From JBDLID01 sp039715055 (GTDB lineage Bacteria > Desulfobacterota > Desulfobulbia > Desulfobulbales > Desulfocapsaceae): 6,896 nt of DNA. The notes under the pieces are model-generated. The model was not told where the DNA came from and made no database searches. It saw nothing but the letters and a program-made list of their open reading frames with translations. Positions 1 to 5,961 of the stretch are shown here, piece after piece. A program made the translations under genes and the position numbers. The stretch covers positions 1 to 6,896 of the forward strand of contig JBDLID010000151.1 in the NCBI GenBank assembly GCA_039715055.1, in the 5' to 3' direction. How positions within the stretch are numbered: position 1 is the first letter of the stretch; the number at the start of each line of letters is the position of its first letter.

Positions 1-1
1 T

Positions 2-622
2 GAGGCCGTTGTCTTTTTTGCCTGGTCGGTGACCTGGGCCTACCTGTCTTTTCGGTTGCGTTTTCAGGTGAAAAATTTCGGCACCTTTGTGTCGATACTG
101 ATCGTTGCACTCCTGGTCATCGCCGGCATGGCTCCCCGGGATCTCACCCCGCTGCTTCCTGCCCTGCAGAGCTGGTGGCTGCCGGTCCATGCCGGCGTCT
201 CCATCATGGCCTACGGATTTCTCGGCCTCGCCTTCTGCGGCGGCATCATGTATCTCATCCAGAACTGGGAGCTCAAATCCAAACGTTTCGGCTATTTTTT
301 TTCCCGGCTGCCTTCGCTTGACGCCCTTGACCAGTTGAACACTCACTGCCTGACCATCGGTTTCGGATTGTTGACATTTGGCATCATCACCGGCTCGGTC
401 TGGGCCCGCCAGGCCTGGGGGGCTTACTGGCAGTGGGATCCTAAGGAGACCTGGTCGCTGATCACCTGGTTTCTCTATGCCGCTCAGATTCACCAGCGGC
501 TCACCGTCGGCTGGCGCGGCAAACGGGCCGCGGTGATGGCAATCATCGGTTTTTGCTCGGTTATATTTACCCTCTGGGGAGTGAGTTATCTGCTTGGAGG
601 GGTGCACGCTTATGCCCGGTGA
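2..622 (+). CDS. ccsA: CcsA/HemX-like cytochrome c assembly family membrane protein (5'-truncated by window edge)
   Basis: This is the C-terminal part, about 206 residues, of a polytopic inner-membrane protein. The reading frame is open from base 2, so the true start lies before the window. It carries the tryptophan-rich WWD signature of heme-handling proteins (WGAYWQWDPKETW, bases 416-454), followed by SLITWFLYAAQIHQRL with a conserved-type histidine. An earlier histidine lies in the PVHAGVSIMAY segment, and several hydrophobic membrane segments are visible. In this family (CytC_asm, Pfam PF01578) CcsA/ResC presents heme for covalent attachment to apocytochrome c in System II. HemX, a relative often next to hemA, modulates glutamyl-tRNA reductase levels. 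The stop codon overlaps the hemA start by 11 bases, so the two are co-translated and both concern heme. The intact WWD motif favours a heme-binding role, but CcsA and HemX cannot be separated firmly without the N-terminal part. Confidence 0.88.
   Translation, partial: EAVVFFAWSVTWAYLSFRLRFQVKNFGTFVSILIVALLVIAGMAPRDLTPLLPALQSWWLPVHAGVSIMAYGFLGLAFCGGIMYLIQNWELKSKRFGYFFSRLPSLDALDQLNTHCLTIGFGLLTFGIITGSVWARQAWGAYWQWDPKETWSLITWFLYAAQIHQRLTVGWRGKRAAVMAIIGFCSVIFTLWGVSYLLGGVHAYAR
596..602 (+). promoter_or_regulatory. Shine-Dalgarno site that decides the hemA start
   Basis: GGAGGGG lies 9 bases before the ATG at 612. It also overlaps an in-frame TTG at 594, which would add six residues (MEGCTL) but has no ribosome site of its own at the right distance. 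The ATG at 612 is therefore the better start. Confidence 0.7.
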
Positions 623-1886
623 TAAGATAGTCCTCTTGGGAGTCAACCATAAAACCACGCCGCTGGCGGTCCGTGAGCAGCTGGCCCTGTCTGACGGCTA
701 TGAAGAGCCCCTGGAGAAGCTGAGCCGGGTCAAGGGGTGCAAGGAGTACTACCTGCTCTCCACCTGTAACCGGGTAGAGCTTATTGTTGTCTGTGCTCAT
801 GACGCACCGGTGGAAGGGGATATGATCCGTTTTTTGTTTGGAGATCAGTTCAGTGCCGAGGAGGCCCGCAACTATTTCTATCTCCAGGAGGACAGTGAGG
901 CGGTTCAGCACCTTTTCATGGTGGCGGCAAGCCTTGATTCAATGATTGTCGGTGAGGCTCAGATCCTGGGACAGCTTAAGGAGGCCTATCGTCATGCCGC
1001 TGACCGCAAGTGCACCGGGCCGGTCCTCAACAAACTCCTGCACAAGTCGTTTTCAGTGGCCAAAAGGGTGCGAACCGAAACCAGGATCGGCTCTGCTGCC
1101 GTTTCCATCAGTTACGCTGCCGTTGAACTGGCCAAGAAGATTTTCGGCCGTATCGATGATAAACGGGTACTGCTTGTCGGTGCGGGTGAGATGGCTGAGC
1201 TTGCCGCCGAACACCTGGTGGGGCAGGGCGTCAGGGACGTGGTCGTTGCCAACCGGACTCTTGCCAATGCAGTGGATCTGGCCAAGCGGTTCAATGGTCA
1301 GGCGGCAGCCCTTGATGAACTGGAGAGTCAGCTGGAACAGGCCGATATCGTCATCAGCTCGACCGGGGCTCCGGGCACCATCCTTGAGCGCGATGATATG
1401 AAGCCGATCATGAAGGAACGTCGCAACAGACCGATCTTTTTTATCGATATTGCCGTTCCCCGCGACCTGGACCCCAAGCTCAACGATCTTGACAACGTCT
1501 ATCTTTACGACATCGATGACCTGAAAAATGTTGTTGAACTGAACAAGTCGGAACGTGACAAGGAGGCGGTCAAGGCCAAACGTATCGTTGATGAAGAGAC
1601 CCTTAAATTCCGTCGCTGGCTCGAGGGAATGGCTGTCACTCCGACCATTGTCGCTTTGAGGAAAAAAGGTGATGAGATCTGTCGCAGTGAGCTTAAAAAA
1701 ACCCGGGGACGTCTCAACGGGCTGAGCGACAAGGAGTGGAAGAGTGTGGAGAAGATGGCCGGAGCCATCGCCTCGAGAATGCTCCATGACCCGATGATCT
1801 ATCTCAAGAGCGAACAGTGCCGCAATATTGACGACATGAAGATTGAGGCCATCCGCAGCGCTTTCGGCCTGGAAGACGAGAAGTGA
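612..1886 (+). CDS. hemA: Glutamyl-tRNA reductase
   Basis: The 424-aa protein reduces glutamyl-tRNA(Glu) with NADPH to glutamate-1-semialdehyde, the committed step of C5-pathway tetrapyrrole synthesis in the cytoplasm. The N-terminal catalytic domain shows GVNHKTTPLAVRE (residues 10-22) and the STCNRVE motif with the thioester-forming cysteine at C52. The conserved-type H100 and the VGEAQILGQLKEAY segment (113-126) follow. An NADPH-binding Rossmann domain has GAGEMA at 190-195 and a following VVVANRT. The C-terminal helical region (about 320-424) is the family's dimerisation domain. Length is normal for bacterial GluTR. It overlaps the upstream CcsA/HemX-like gene by 11 bases, and its TGA overlaps the GTG of the next gene. 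No hemC follows in this window, which differs from many clusters. I see no frameshift or missing key residue. Confidence 0.97.
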   Translation: MPGDKIVLLGVNHKTTPLAVREQLALSDGYEEPLEKLSRVKGCKEYYLLSTCNRVELIVVCAHDAPVEGDMIRFLFGDQFSAEEARNYFYLQEDSEAVQHLFMVAASLDSMIVGEAQILGQLKEAYRHAADRKCTGPVLNKLLHKSFSVAKRVRTETRIGSAAVSISYAAVELAKKIFGRIDDKRVLLVGAGEMAELAAEHLVGQGVRDVVVANRTLANAVDLAKRFNGQAAALDELESQLEQADIVISSTGAPGTILERDDMKPIMKERRNRPIFFIDIAVPRDLDPKLNDLDNVYLYDIDDLKNVVELNKSERDKEAVKAKRIVDEETLKFRRWLEGMAVTPTIVALRKKGDEICRSELKKTRGRLNGLSDKEWKSVEKMAGAIASRMLHDPMIYLKSEQCRNIDDMKIEAIRSAFGLEDEK

Positions 1887-2386
1887 CAGCATCTGAGCGT
1901 CGTGATATCATTGACGATGAATACCTGGTGGTCAGACATTCCGGCGAGATTCCGGAGATTGCCCTTAACTCATCCTTCCACTACCTGACCGCTGACCGGG
2001 AGGGGCCTGGCTATTTGCTGCGCCCCGATGAGATCGAGATCCTGCGCCGGGGGGCGCTTGAGCGTTTTCAGGAGATAATCCTCAGGGATCTTGATTATAA
2101 CAACCGCAATAAGACGATCTACCGCGGGCTGCAGCGACTACTCCACAACTGGACACGCTATGGTGACTTTTGTCGTCGCCAGGAGCTCAGTGACGGCGGA
2201 TTTCAAATCAGGGTGCTCTCTGCCCTCCATCACCTGTTTCAAGAGATCAAGAATTTGCCGGATGACCCTGCCATTTCCCTGGTATGTAATTGCCGCAAAG
2301 AACATTTTGCCTCTTTTGCCGGTGAAATCGGGATCAGCCCCGATGATCCCGATTTCCTTTTCTGCCTCGGGTTTTGCCAGCCCTGA
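1883..2386 (+). CDS. Uncharacterised protein translationally coupled to hemA, with cysteine-rich C-terminus
   Basis: I do not recognise this 167-aa protein. It starts with GTG at 1883, giving a GTGA overlap with the hemA stop; only a weak purine-rich stretch precedes it, so translation probably depends on coupling. There is no signal peptide or membrane segment, so it should be cytoplasmic. The middle (about residues 48-125) is rich in charged and aromatic residues and looks helical. The tail holds C135-x-C137 and C161-x3-C165, with a further C97. This could bind a metal or form a thiol site, but no known zinc-finger pattern fits cleanly. Position suggests a link to heme or tetrapyrrole metabolism; that is inference only. 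Codon use resembles hemA, so it appears native. A perfect hairpin lies within its last 65 bases. Confidence 0.8.
   Translation: MTASERRDIIDDEYLVVRHSGEIPEIALNSSFHYLTADREGPGYLLRPDEIEILRRGALERFQEIILRDLDYNNRNKTIYRGLQRLLHNWTRYGDFCRRQELSDGGFQIRVLSALHHLFQEIKNLPDDPAISLVCNCRKEHFASFAGEIGISPDDPDFLFCLGFCQP
2324..2361 (+). terminator. Hairpin with short T-run inside the 3' end of the hemA-cluster last gene
   Basis: A perfect 13-bp inverted repeat (GAAATCGGGATCA at 2324-2336 and its complement at 2344-2356) encloses a 7-base loop and is followed by CTTTT. It sits in codons of the preceding gene, ending about 30 bases before its stop codon. Stem strength and the T-run look like an intrinsic terminator. No better terminator is visible before the omptin gene. 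The T-run is short and the location inside a coding region is unusual, so it could instead stabilise the mRNA 3' end. Confidence 0.45.
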
Positions 2387-2400
2387 TTCAACGACAATCC

Positions 2401-2426
2401 TTGCAAATATCCATAAATTATTATAG
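2401..2426 (+). promoter_or_regulatory. Possible promoter region for the omptin gene (weak)
   Basis: The 109-base gap before the omptin start contains an AT-rich patch with TTGCAA at 2401 and TATTAT/TTATAG at 2419-2426. The spacing between these boxes (12-14 bases) is shorter than the usual 16-18, so this is only a candidate. An own promoter is expected because the hairpin upstream probably separates the units. Confidence 0.2.
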
Positions 2427-2483
2427 TCCTCAAGTATGGAGGGAAGACTTTCAACTACCTGTTTGACTCGCGTAATCCAAGAC

Positions 2484-2489
2484 GAGGAG
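2484..2489 (+). promoter_or_regulatory. Shine-Dalgarno site that decides the omptin start
   Basis: GAGGAG lies 6 bases before the ATG at 2496. The in-frame ATG at 2436 lacks a ribosome site and would place 20 extra polar residues before the signal peptide, so 2496 is preferred. Confidence 0.75.
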
Positions 2490-2495
2490 CAAATC

Positions 2496-3476
2496 ATGGA
2501 AAAATTGATCAAGAAGAGTTTTCTGGCCGCACTGGCAACACTGGCCATGATGTTTTCAGCCACCGACGGCCGGGCTGAAGACCCTTTTGGCGCCCGGGAG
2601 CAGACTGTCCACGAGCGGGGAAATGTCAGGGTTACTGCCCGGGTCCAGGGCGGCTACCTGACTGGTGAGGCCAATGAATTTGTTTACTGGCCGCAGAAGG
2701 GTGGCCATACCGCCAGCCAGCTGATCTGGCAGATCGATGATATCTACATGGTCGGCACCGGCATTTCCGTCTCACCCATATCATGGCTGACAATCAGCGG
2801 TGATATTTTTGTCAATGTGGCCGACGGCGGCGGCACCATGGATGATTATGACTGGCTCCTGCCGGGATACGACTGGACCGACTGGTCCCATCATGAAAAT
2901 GTCGATGTCACCCAAGGGTTTATCTGGGATTTCAGTACGGAGATGACGCCGTTTCCCCACTCTCCGGTAAAACTCATCGGTATCATCGGCTATCGGGCCG
3001 ACAGCTGGGAGTGGGAGGCCCGTGGCGGCACCTATGTCTATTCGCAGGACAGTTTCAGGGATACTGAGGGGAGTTTTCCGGCCAACGACTTAGGCATCAC
3101 CTACGAGCAGAATTTCTACGTGCCCTATCTTGGCCTCGGACTCGTTGCCGACCTCGGACCTCTGGTGATCAAAGCACGGGTGATGGGTTCAACGATCGCC
3201 TGGGGTGAAGCCAATGATTTTCATCACATGCGCGGACTGGAAACCAAAGATGAGTTCGAGATGGAGTCCTGGATCGGGGTGGATGTGAGCGGAGAGTTTC
3301 GTTTCGGGCCAAACCTGGGACTGCGGGCATCATTTAATTACAGCGACTATGATACCATGAAGGGTGACGCCGAGTGGAACTACCTCTATGAAAATAAGTA
3401 TCTCTACCTGGACGACGGTGCCGGGGCAGATCTCTCGACCACCATGTTTGCCTTGAGCTTTCTTGTCAATTTTTGA
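2496..3476 (+). CDS. Omptin-family outer-membrane protease (OmpT/Pla-like)
   Basis: This 326-aa precursor has a lysine-rich n-region, a hydrophobic core (residues 8-21) and a likely cleavage after GRA (27/28). The mature chain of about 299 residues matches the 10-strand omptin barrel in size (OmpT about 297) and ends in Phe, as expected for BAM-inserted barrels. Aligned by eye with OmpT as remembered, the aspartate pair is D117 and D119 (GGTMDDYDW), and the Asp-His pair is D241 and H243 (ANDFHHMRGL, resembling Pla). S131 and H133 match OmpT S99 and H101. ARGGTYVYS (175-183) and FRDTEGSFP (187-195) are further family blocks. Omptins cleave peptides and surface proteins at basic sites and usually need LPS. 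Here three residues tied to lipid A binding and one P1-pocket aspartate are replaced. It appears to be a single-gene unit, and the repeat-like DNA downstream begins in its stop codon. Confidence 0.93.
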   Translation: MEKLIKKSFLAALATLAMMFSATDGRAEDPFGAREQTVHERGNVRVTARVQGGYLTGEANEFVYWPQKGGHTASQLIWQIDDIYMVGTGISVSPISWLTISGDIFVNVADGGGTMDDYDWLLPGYDWTDWSHHENVDVTQGFIWDFSTEMTPFPHSPVKLIGIIGYRADSWEWEARGGTYVYSQDSFRDTEGSFPANDLGITYEQNFYVPYLGLGLVADLGPLVIKARVMGSTIAWGEANDFHHMRGLETKDEFEMESWIGVDVSGEFRFGPNLGLRASFNYSDYDTMKGDAEWNYLYENKYLYLDDGAGADLSTTMFALSFLVNF

Positions 3477-3560
3477 TGGACTCGTAAAAAGTCCATCACT
3501 GACTCAAAGATGGCTAAGTAAAAAATCCGATCTACTGAGTTGTTGGTCACTTAGACCAGC
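3475..3560. repeat. Dispersed-repeat-like hairpin stretch at the omptin 3' end
   Basis: A perfect 8-bp inverted repeat (GATGGACT at 3475-3482, AGTCCATC at 3490-3497, loop CGTAAAA) starts within the omptin TGA. A similar, decayed unit follows at 3509-3532 (begins GATGGCTAAGTAAAAAATCC). A third small hairpin lies at 3542-3560 (GTTGGTC / GACCAGC around ACTTA, with one G-T pair). The look is that of a short palindromic repeat family of the kind I associate with Desulfobacterota genomes. That association is from memory, and other copies cannot be seen in this window. Confidence 0.5.
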
Positions 3561-3569
3561 TGCTGTCAG

Positions 3570-3602
3570 GGAGGCCGGCAATCTGTCCGGTCTCCTTTTT
3601 TT
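3570..3602 (+). terminator. Intrinsic terminator between omptin and tautomerase genes
   Basis: GGAGGCCGG (3570-3578) pairs with CCGGTCTCC (3587-3595) through nine pairs, one of them G-U, around an 8-base loop, and is followed directly by seven Ts (3596-3602). This is a classic Rho-independent terminator. It ends only five bases before the ribosome site of the next gene, so it may act as an attenuator for that gene as well as ending the omptin transcript. Confidence 0.8.
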
Positions 3603-3618
3603 ATCTGGAGAATGAGCA

Positions 3619-3810
3619 ATGCCCTATGTGAATATCCGGGTCGCCGGAAAATTGTCAAAGGAACAGAAAAGCCGAATCAGCCGGGGAGTAACCGATGTGA
3701 TCGCCAAAGAGGCGAACAAGCCGCCGGAGGCGATCCTCATCTTTATCGATGAGGTTGAGCGTGAAAATATCGCAAAGGGTGGTGAACTTCTCCAACCTCC
3801 CACACCCTAG
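3619..3810 (+). CDS. 4-oxalocrotonate tautomerase-like small protein
   Basis: The 63-aa protein belongs by length and pattern to the 4-OT tautomerase family, whose members use an N-terminal proline, exposed after Met removal, as general base and form hexamers of a beta-alpha-beta unit. MPYVNIRVAG matches the first strand with Pro1. SKEQKSRISRGVTDVIAKEA forms the helix, ILIFIDEV the second strand, and GGELL (53-57 in mature numbering) the terminal hairpin, in the same register as 4-OT. In that register the canonical Arg11, Arg39 and Phe50 of Pseudomonas 4-OT are Leu11, Leu39 and Ile50 here. The substrate and even the activity are therefore uncertain, and it should not be called an oxalocrotonate enzyme. 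The ATG has GGAG 8 bases upstream. A strong terminator lies immediately before it, and no room for a promoter remains between the two. Confidence 0.88.
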   Translation: MPYVNIRVAGKLSKEQKSRISRGVTDVIAKEANKPPEAILIFIDEVERENIAKGGELLQPPTP

Positions 3811-3814
3811 TCAT

Positions 3815-3919
3815 ATGGAAAAGGGCATCTGCAGGATGTCGGCTGTCAAACCCAGCGAAGAACAGGGGGCTGAGGCGATTGATCCCCGTCCTGACAAGTT
3901 GTCTGGAGAGGTTGTCTAA
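3815..3919 (+). CDS. Possible 34-aa small ORF (doubtful)
   Basis: An open frame begins with ATG four bases after the tautomerase stop and runs to TAA at 3917-3919 (MEKGICRMSAVKPSEEQG...). Its codons look fairly ordinary for this genome, but no Shine-Dalgarno sequence precedes it, the product matches nothing I know, and a run of this length can occur by chance. It would be hydrophilic and cytoplasmic. Otherwise the 121-base gap between the convergent genes contains no clear terminator on either strand. Confidence 0.15.
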   Translation: MEKGICRMSAVKPSEEQGAEAIDPRPDKLSGEVV

Positions 3920-3931
3920 CCGGCAGAGTTT

Positions 3932-5926
3932 TCAGGTCTCGATCAGTTTCAGGTACTCCTCTTCACTGATGATCGTCACACCTTTGTCCCGGGCAGCCCG
4001 CAGTTTGCTCTCTCCCACCCTGGCGCCTGTCACCAGGTAGTCGGTTTTTCCGGTCACAGAACTGCCCACCTTTGCACCCAGCTCCCTGGCCTGTTTTTTC
4101 ATGTCGTCACGTTTGCCGTGGACCATGGCACCGGTGAAGACCACCAGCTTTCCGCTTACAGGGCTGGAAGAGTCGACCTGTTCTTTGACGGCAGAAACCA
4201 GGGGCGTGGACTGCAGGTTGAAGCCAAGCCCGTACAGTTCGTCAAAAAGGGGGCGGATGCGGCCCATGCCGCGGACCATGGCCTCGGCGGTTTTTTCCTT
4301 GAACCCTTTGATTGCCGAGATGGTTTCCTTATCAAGGGTTATGACATCACTGAGCGGGAAGTGAGCGAGGAGCTTTTCACAGTTTCCGAGCCCCATGCGG
4401 TGGATACCGAACGCCGCCAGAAACCGCCAGTCCTCGATCTGTTCGCTCCTGCTGCGCAGGAGCTGAGCCACCAGGTTTTCAGACTGCTTGGGGCCGAATC
4501 CCATCTCCTCAAAATCCGCTGCCGCAAGGTGGTAAACCTCACCCACCCCCCGGATATTGTGCTCAAAGAGCCGTTTGGCACTCTGCGGGCCAAACCCATC
4601 CACGTTGCCCAAAGTCTTGAAAAAGTGCTCGATGGAGTGGCTGATCTGGGCCGGGCAGTTCATGTTGTTGAGGCAGAAGAGTGAATCGTTGTCCCAGATT
4701 AACTCATCACCGCAGCTGGGACATTTTTCAGGCAGCTTGGGGGCGGCAGGGGTGATTACCTGTTCGATCTTGGGGATCACCTCGCCGCTGCGTGACAGTT
4801 CGATCACCGTTCCAGGGCCGATGCCGTTTTCTGCAACCATGTTATAGTGATGGGCCGTGGCTCTTCTGATCAGGGCGCCGGAAAGCCGGGTCGGCTCCAC
4901 CTCCACCACCGGGGTGATACGGCCGGTGCGTGAGGTCTGGGGGATCACATCGATAATGGTGACGACGGCGGTGTCGCTGTTTTTCTTGTAGGCGATCTGC
5001 CAGCGATGGTGATGACGGGTCGCACCCATGGCCTCCTTGAGACCCTGGTGGGTGATTTCAATGACCACTCCATCGATATCAAAGTCGATCTTCGACCAGA
5101 GGGAATCAATAATTTCAGCAAAGGAGGCCTCATCCTCCATCTCGCTCCATTTCCCCTGCCAGTTAGGCAACATGACAAAGGGGTAGAAGAGGGCTGCTCC
5201 TTGCTCAATGGCAGCGGCGGCATGAATCTCAAGTTCCTTCTCCTTGATCAGGCTGGCCTGAAAGTTTCGCGAGTTGTCAAAGTAGTCTGCCAGGTGACGC
5301 CTGAAGTAGCTCCTGGCAACGACGACTTCTCCGGCCCCCATGCCTCGCCGCCCGCCTGGAGTCACCTGCAGGCCTCGGTCGAAAACGCGGCTGATATCGG
5401 TTCCCCGCCGACCGTCGCCGCGGGTGTAGAGCATTTTGCCGTCATCATAGGCGGCATAGCCGTCAAGTTTCGGTGCGGCCTGGAAGGTCAGTCCGTCAAA
5501 GTCGACCCCCTCTTTTTCCGCCGCATTACGGATTCGTTTGGCCCAACGCAATACAGCATCAAAGTCGTAGGCCTTTTCCGTGGAGAGCATCCTCACCGGC
5601 AGTTCAACGGTTTTTTCACCCCGGGCAGGTTCCGGTTCCACTTCACGCAGGTAAGGGTGGCCGGGGTTGCGGCGTCGGAGCTCGGCAATAAAGGTAAAGT
5701 CATATTCTCCATCGCTGATCAACGGACTGCCAGCGCGGTAGAGGCCGTTAGCCAGGGTGAGGAACTCCACCAGTTCATCGTCGCTGAGCTCTGTCTCATC
5801 CACCTGGCTCCGGGCAATTTCCAGGAGTCGTTCTACACTCAACCGGTGGGCCGGGCTTGTCAGAGAGTCGAGGATGCTCTTCTGTTGATTGGAAAGTTCG
5901 TATGGCATAATGCTTGCGTCAATCAT
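3932..5926 (-). CDS. ligA: Divergent NAD+-dependent DNA ligase (LigA family)
   Basis: The 664-aa enzyme has the full LigA order. An Ia domain (to about residue 110) has ISDGEYD at 70-76. The nucleotidyltransferase domain has KLDG at 153-156 with the AMP-accepting K153, RGDG (169-172), GEVVV with E200, SRN with R220, DFDIDGVVIEI (281-291), and RWQIAYKK with K314. An OB fold follows (about 320-395), then a Cys4 zinc finger (C402, C405, C418, C424), helix-hairpin-helix repeats (about 430-570) and a BRCT domain (about 588-664). It seals 3'-OH/5'-phosphate nicks using NAD+. Compared with E. coli LigA as remembered, the adenine-contacting Glu113 is Ala151, motif IV Lys290 is Glu290, and the NMN-contacting His23 seems absent. 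It may be a second, specialised ligase; the symbol is at family level. Two in-frame ATGs (5926, 5908) are possible, neither with a strong ribosome site. It converges on the tautomerase gene and diverges from the stress-protein gene. Confidence 0.9.
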   Translation of the reverse strand: MIDASIMPYELSNQQKSILDSLTSPAHRLSVERLLEIARSQVDETELSDDELVEFLTLANGLYRAGSPLISDGEYDFTFIAELRRRNPGHPYLREVEPEPARGEKTVELPVRMLSTEKAYDFDAVLRWAKRIRNAAEKEGVDFDGLTFQAAPKLDGYAAYDDGKMLYTRGDGRRGTDISRVFDRGLQVTPGGRRGMGAGEVVVARSYFRRHLADYFDNSRNFQASLIKEKELEIHAAAAIEQGAALFYPFVMLPNWQGKWSEMEDEASFAEIIDSLWSKIDFDIDGVVIEITHQGLKEAMGATRHHHRWQIAYKKNSDTAVVTIIDVIPQTSRTGRITPVVEVEPTRLSGALIRRATAHHYNMVAENGIGPGTVIELSRSGEVIPKIEQVITPAAPKLPEKCPSCGDELIWDNDSLFCLNNMNCPAQISHSIEHFFKTLGNVDGFGPQSAKRLFEHNIRGVGEVYHLAAADFEEMGFGPKQSENLVAQLLRSRSEQIEDWRFLAAFGIHRMGLGNCEKLLAHFPLSDVITLDKETISAIKGFKEKTAEAMVRGMGRIRPLFDELYGLGFNLQSTPLVSAVKEQVDSSSPVSGKLVVFTGAMVHGKRDDMKKQARELGAKVGSSVTGKTDYLVTGARVGESKLRAARDKGVTIISEEEYLKLIET

Positions 5927-5942
5927 CGATTCGGGCTGAAAA

Positions 5943-5961
5943 TAATTTCACTAAGAAATTA
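5943..5961. repeat. Short inverted repeat upstream of the ligase gene
   Basis: TAATTTC (5943-5949) and GAAATTA (5955-5961) form a perfect 7-bp inverted repeat around ACTAA, 17 bases before the ligase ATG at 5926. The position would suit an operator or a leader hairpin for the ligase gene, but no family is recognised. The rest of the 189-base divergent gap (5927-6115) is AT-rich without a convincing sigma-70 or sigma-54 promoter. Confidence 0.3.

Noticed and set aside
594..611. TTG start extending hemA by six residues
   Set aside because: The Shine-Dalgarno sequence at 596-602 lies inside this extension and serves the ATG at 612; the family normally begins close to the GVNHKT motif.
1053..1892. 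Minus-strand open frame of 279 codons opposite hemA
   Set aside because: It lies fully antisense to hemA, has no known motif, and is explained by the codon bias of the real gene.
2425..2449. Stem AGTC-CTC / GAG-GACT in the omptin leader
   Set aside because: It needs a four-base bulge and has only short paired blocks, so it is not distinguishable from chance.
2436..2495. ATG at 2436 as omptin start
   Set aside because: It lacks a ribosome site and would put a polar 20-residue stretch before an otherwise standard signal peptide.
2138..2563. Minus-strand open frame of 141 codons across the unknown gene and the omptin start
   Set aside because: It runs across an intergenic region and two opposite-strand genes, with no recognisable domain or good ribosome site.
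3475..3560. CRISPR array
   Set aside because: Only two unequal, decayed units are present with an 11-base gap, without regular spacers or cas genes.
3893..3903. GACAAGTTGTC palindrome between the convergent genes
   Set aside because: The loop would be a single base and no T-run follows on either strand, so it is not a terminator.
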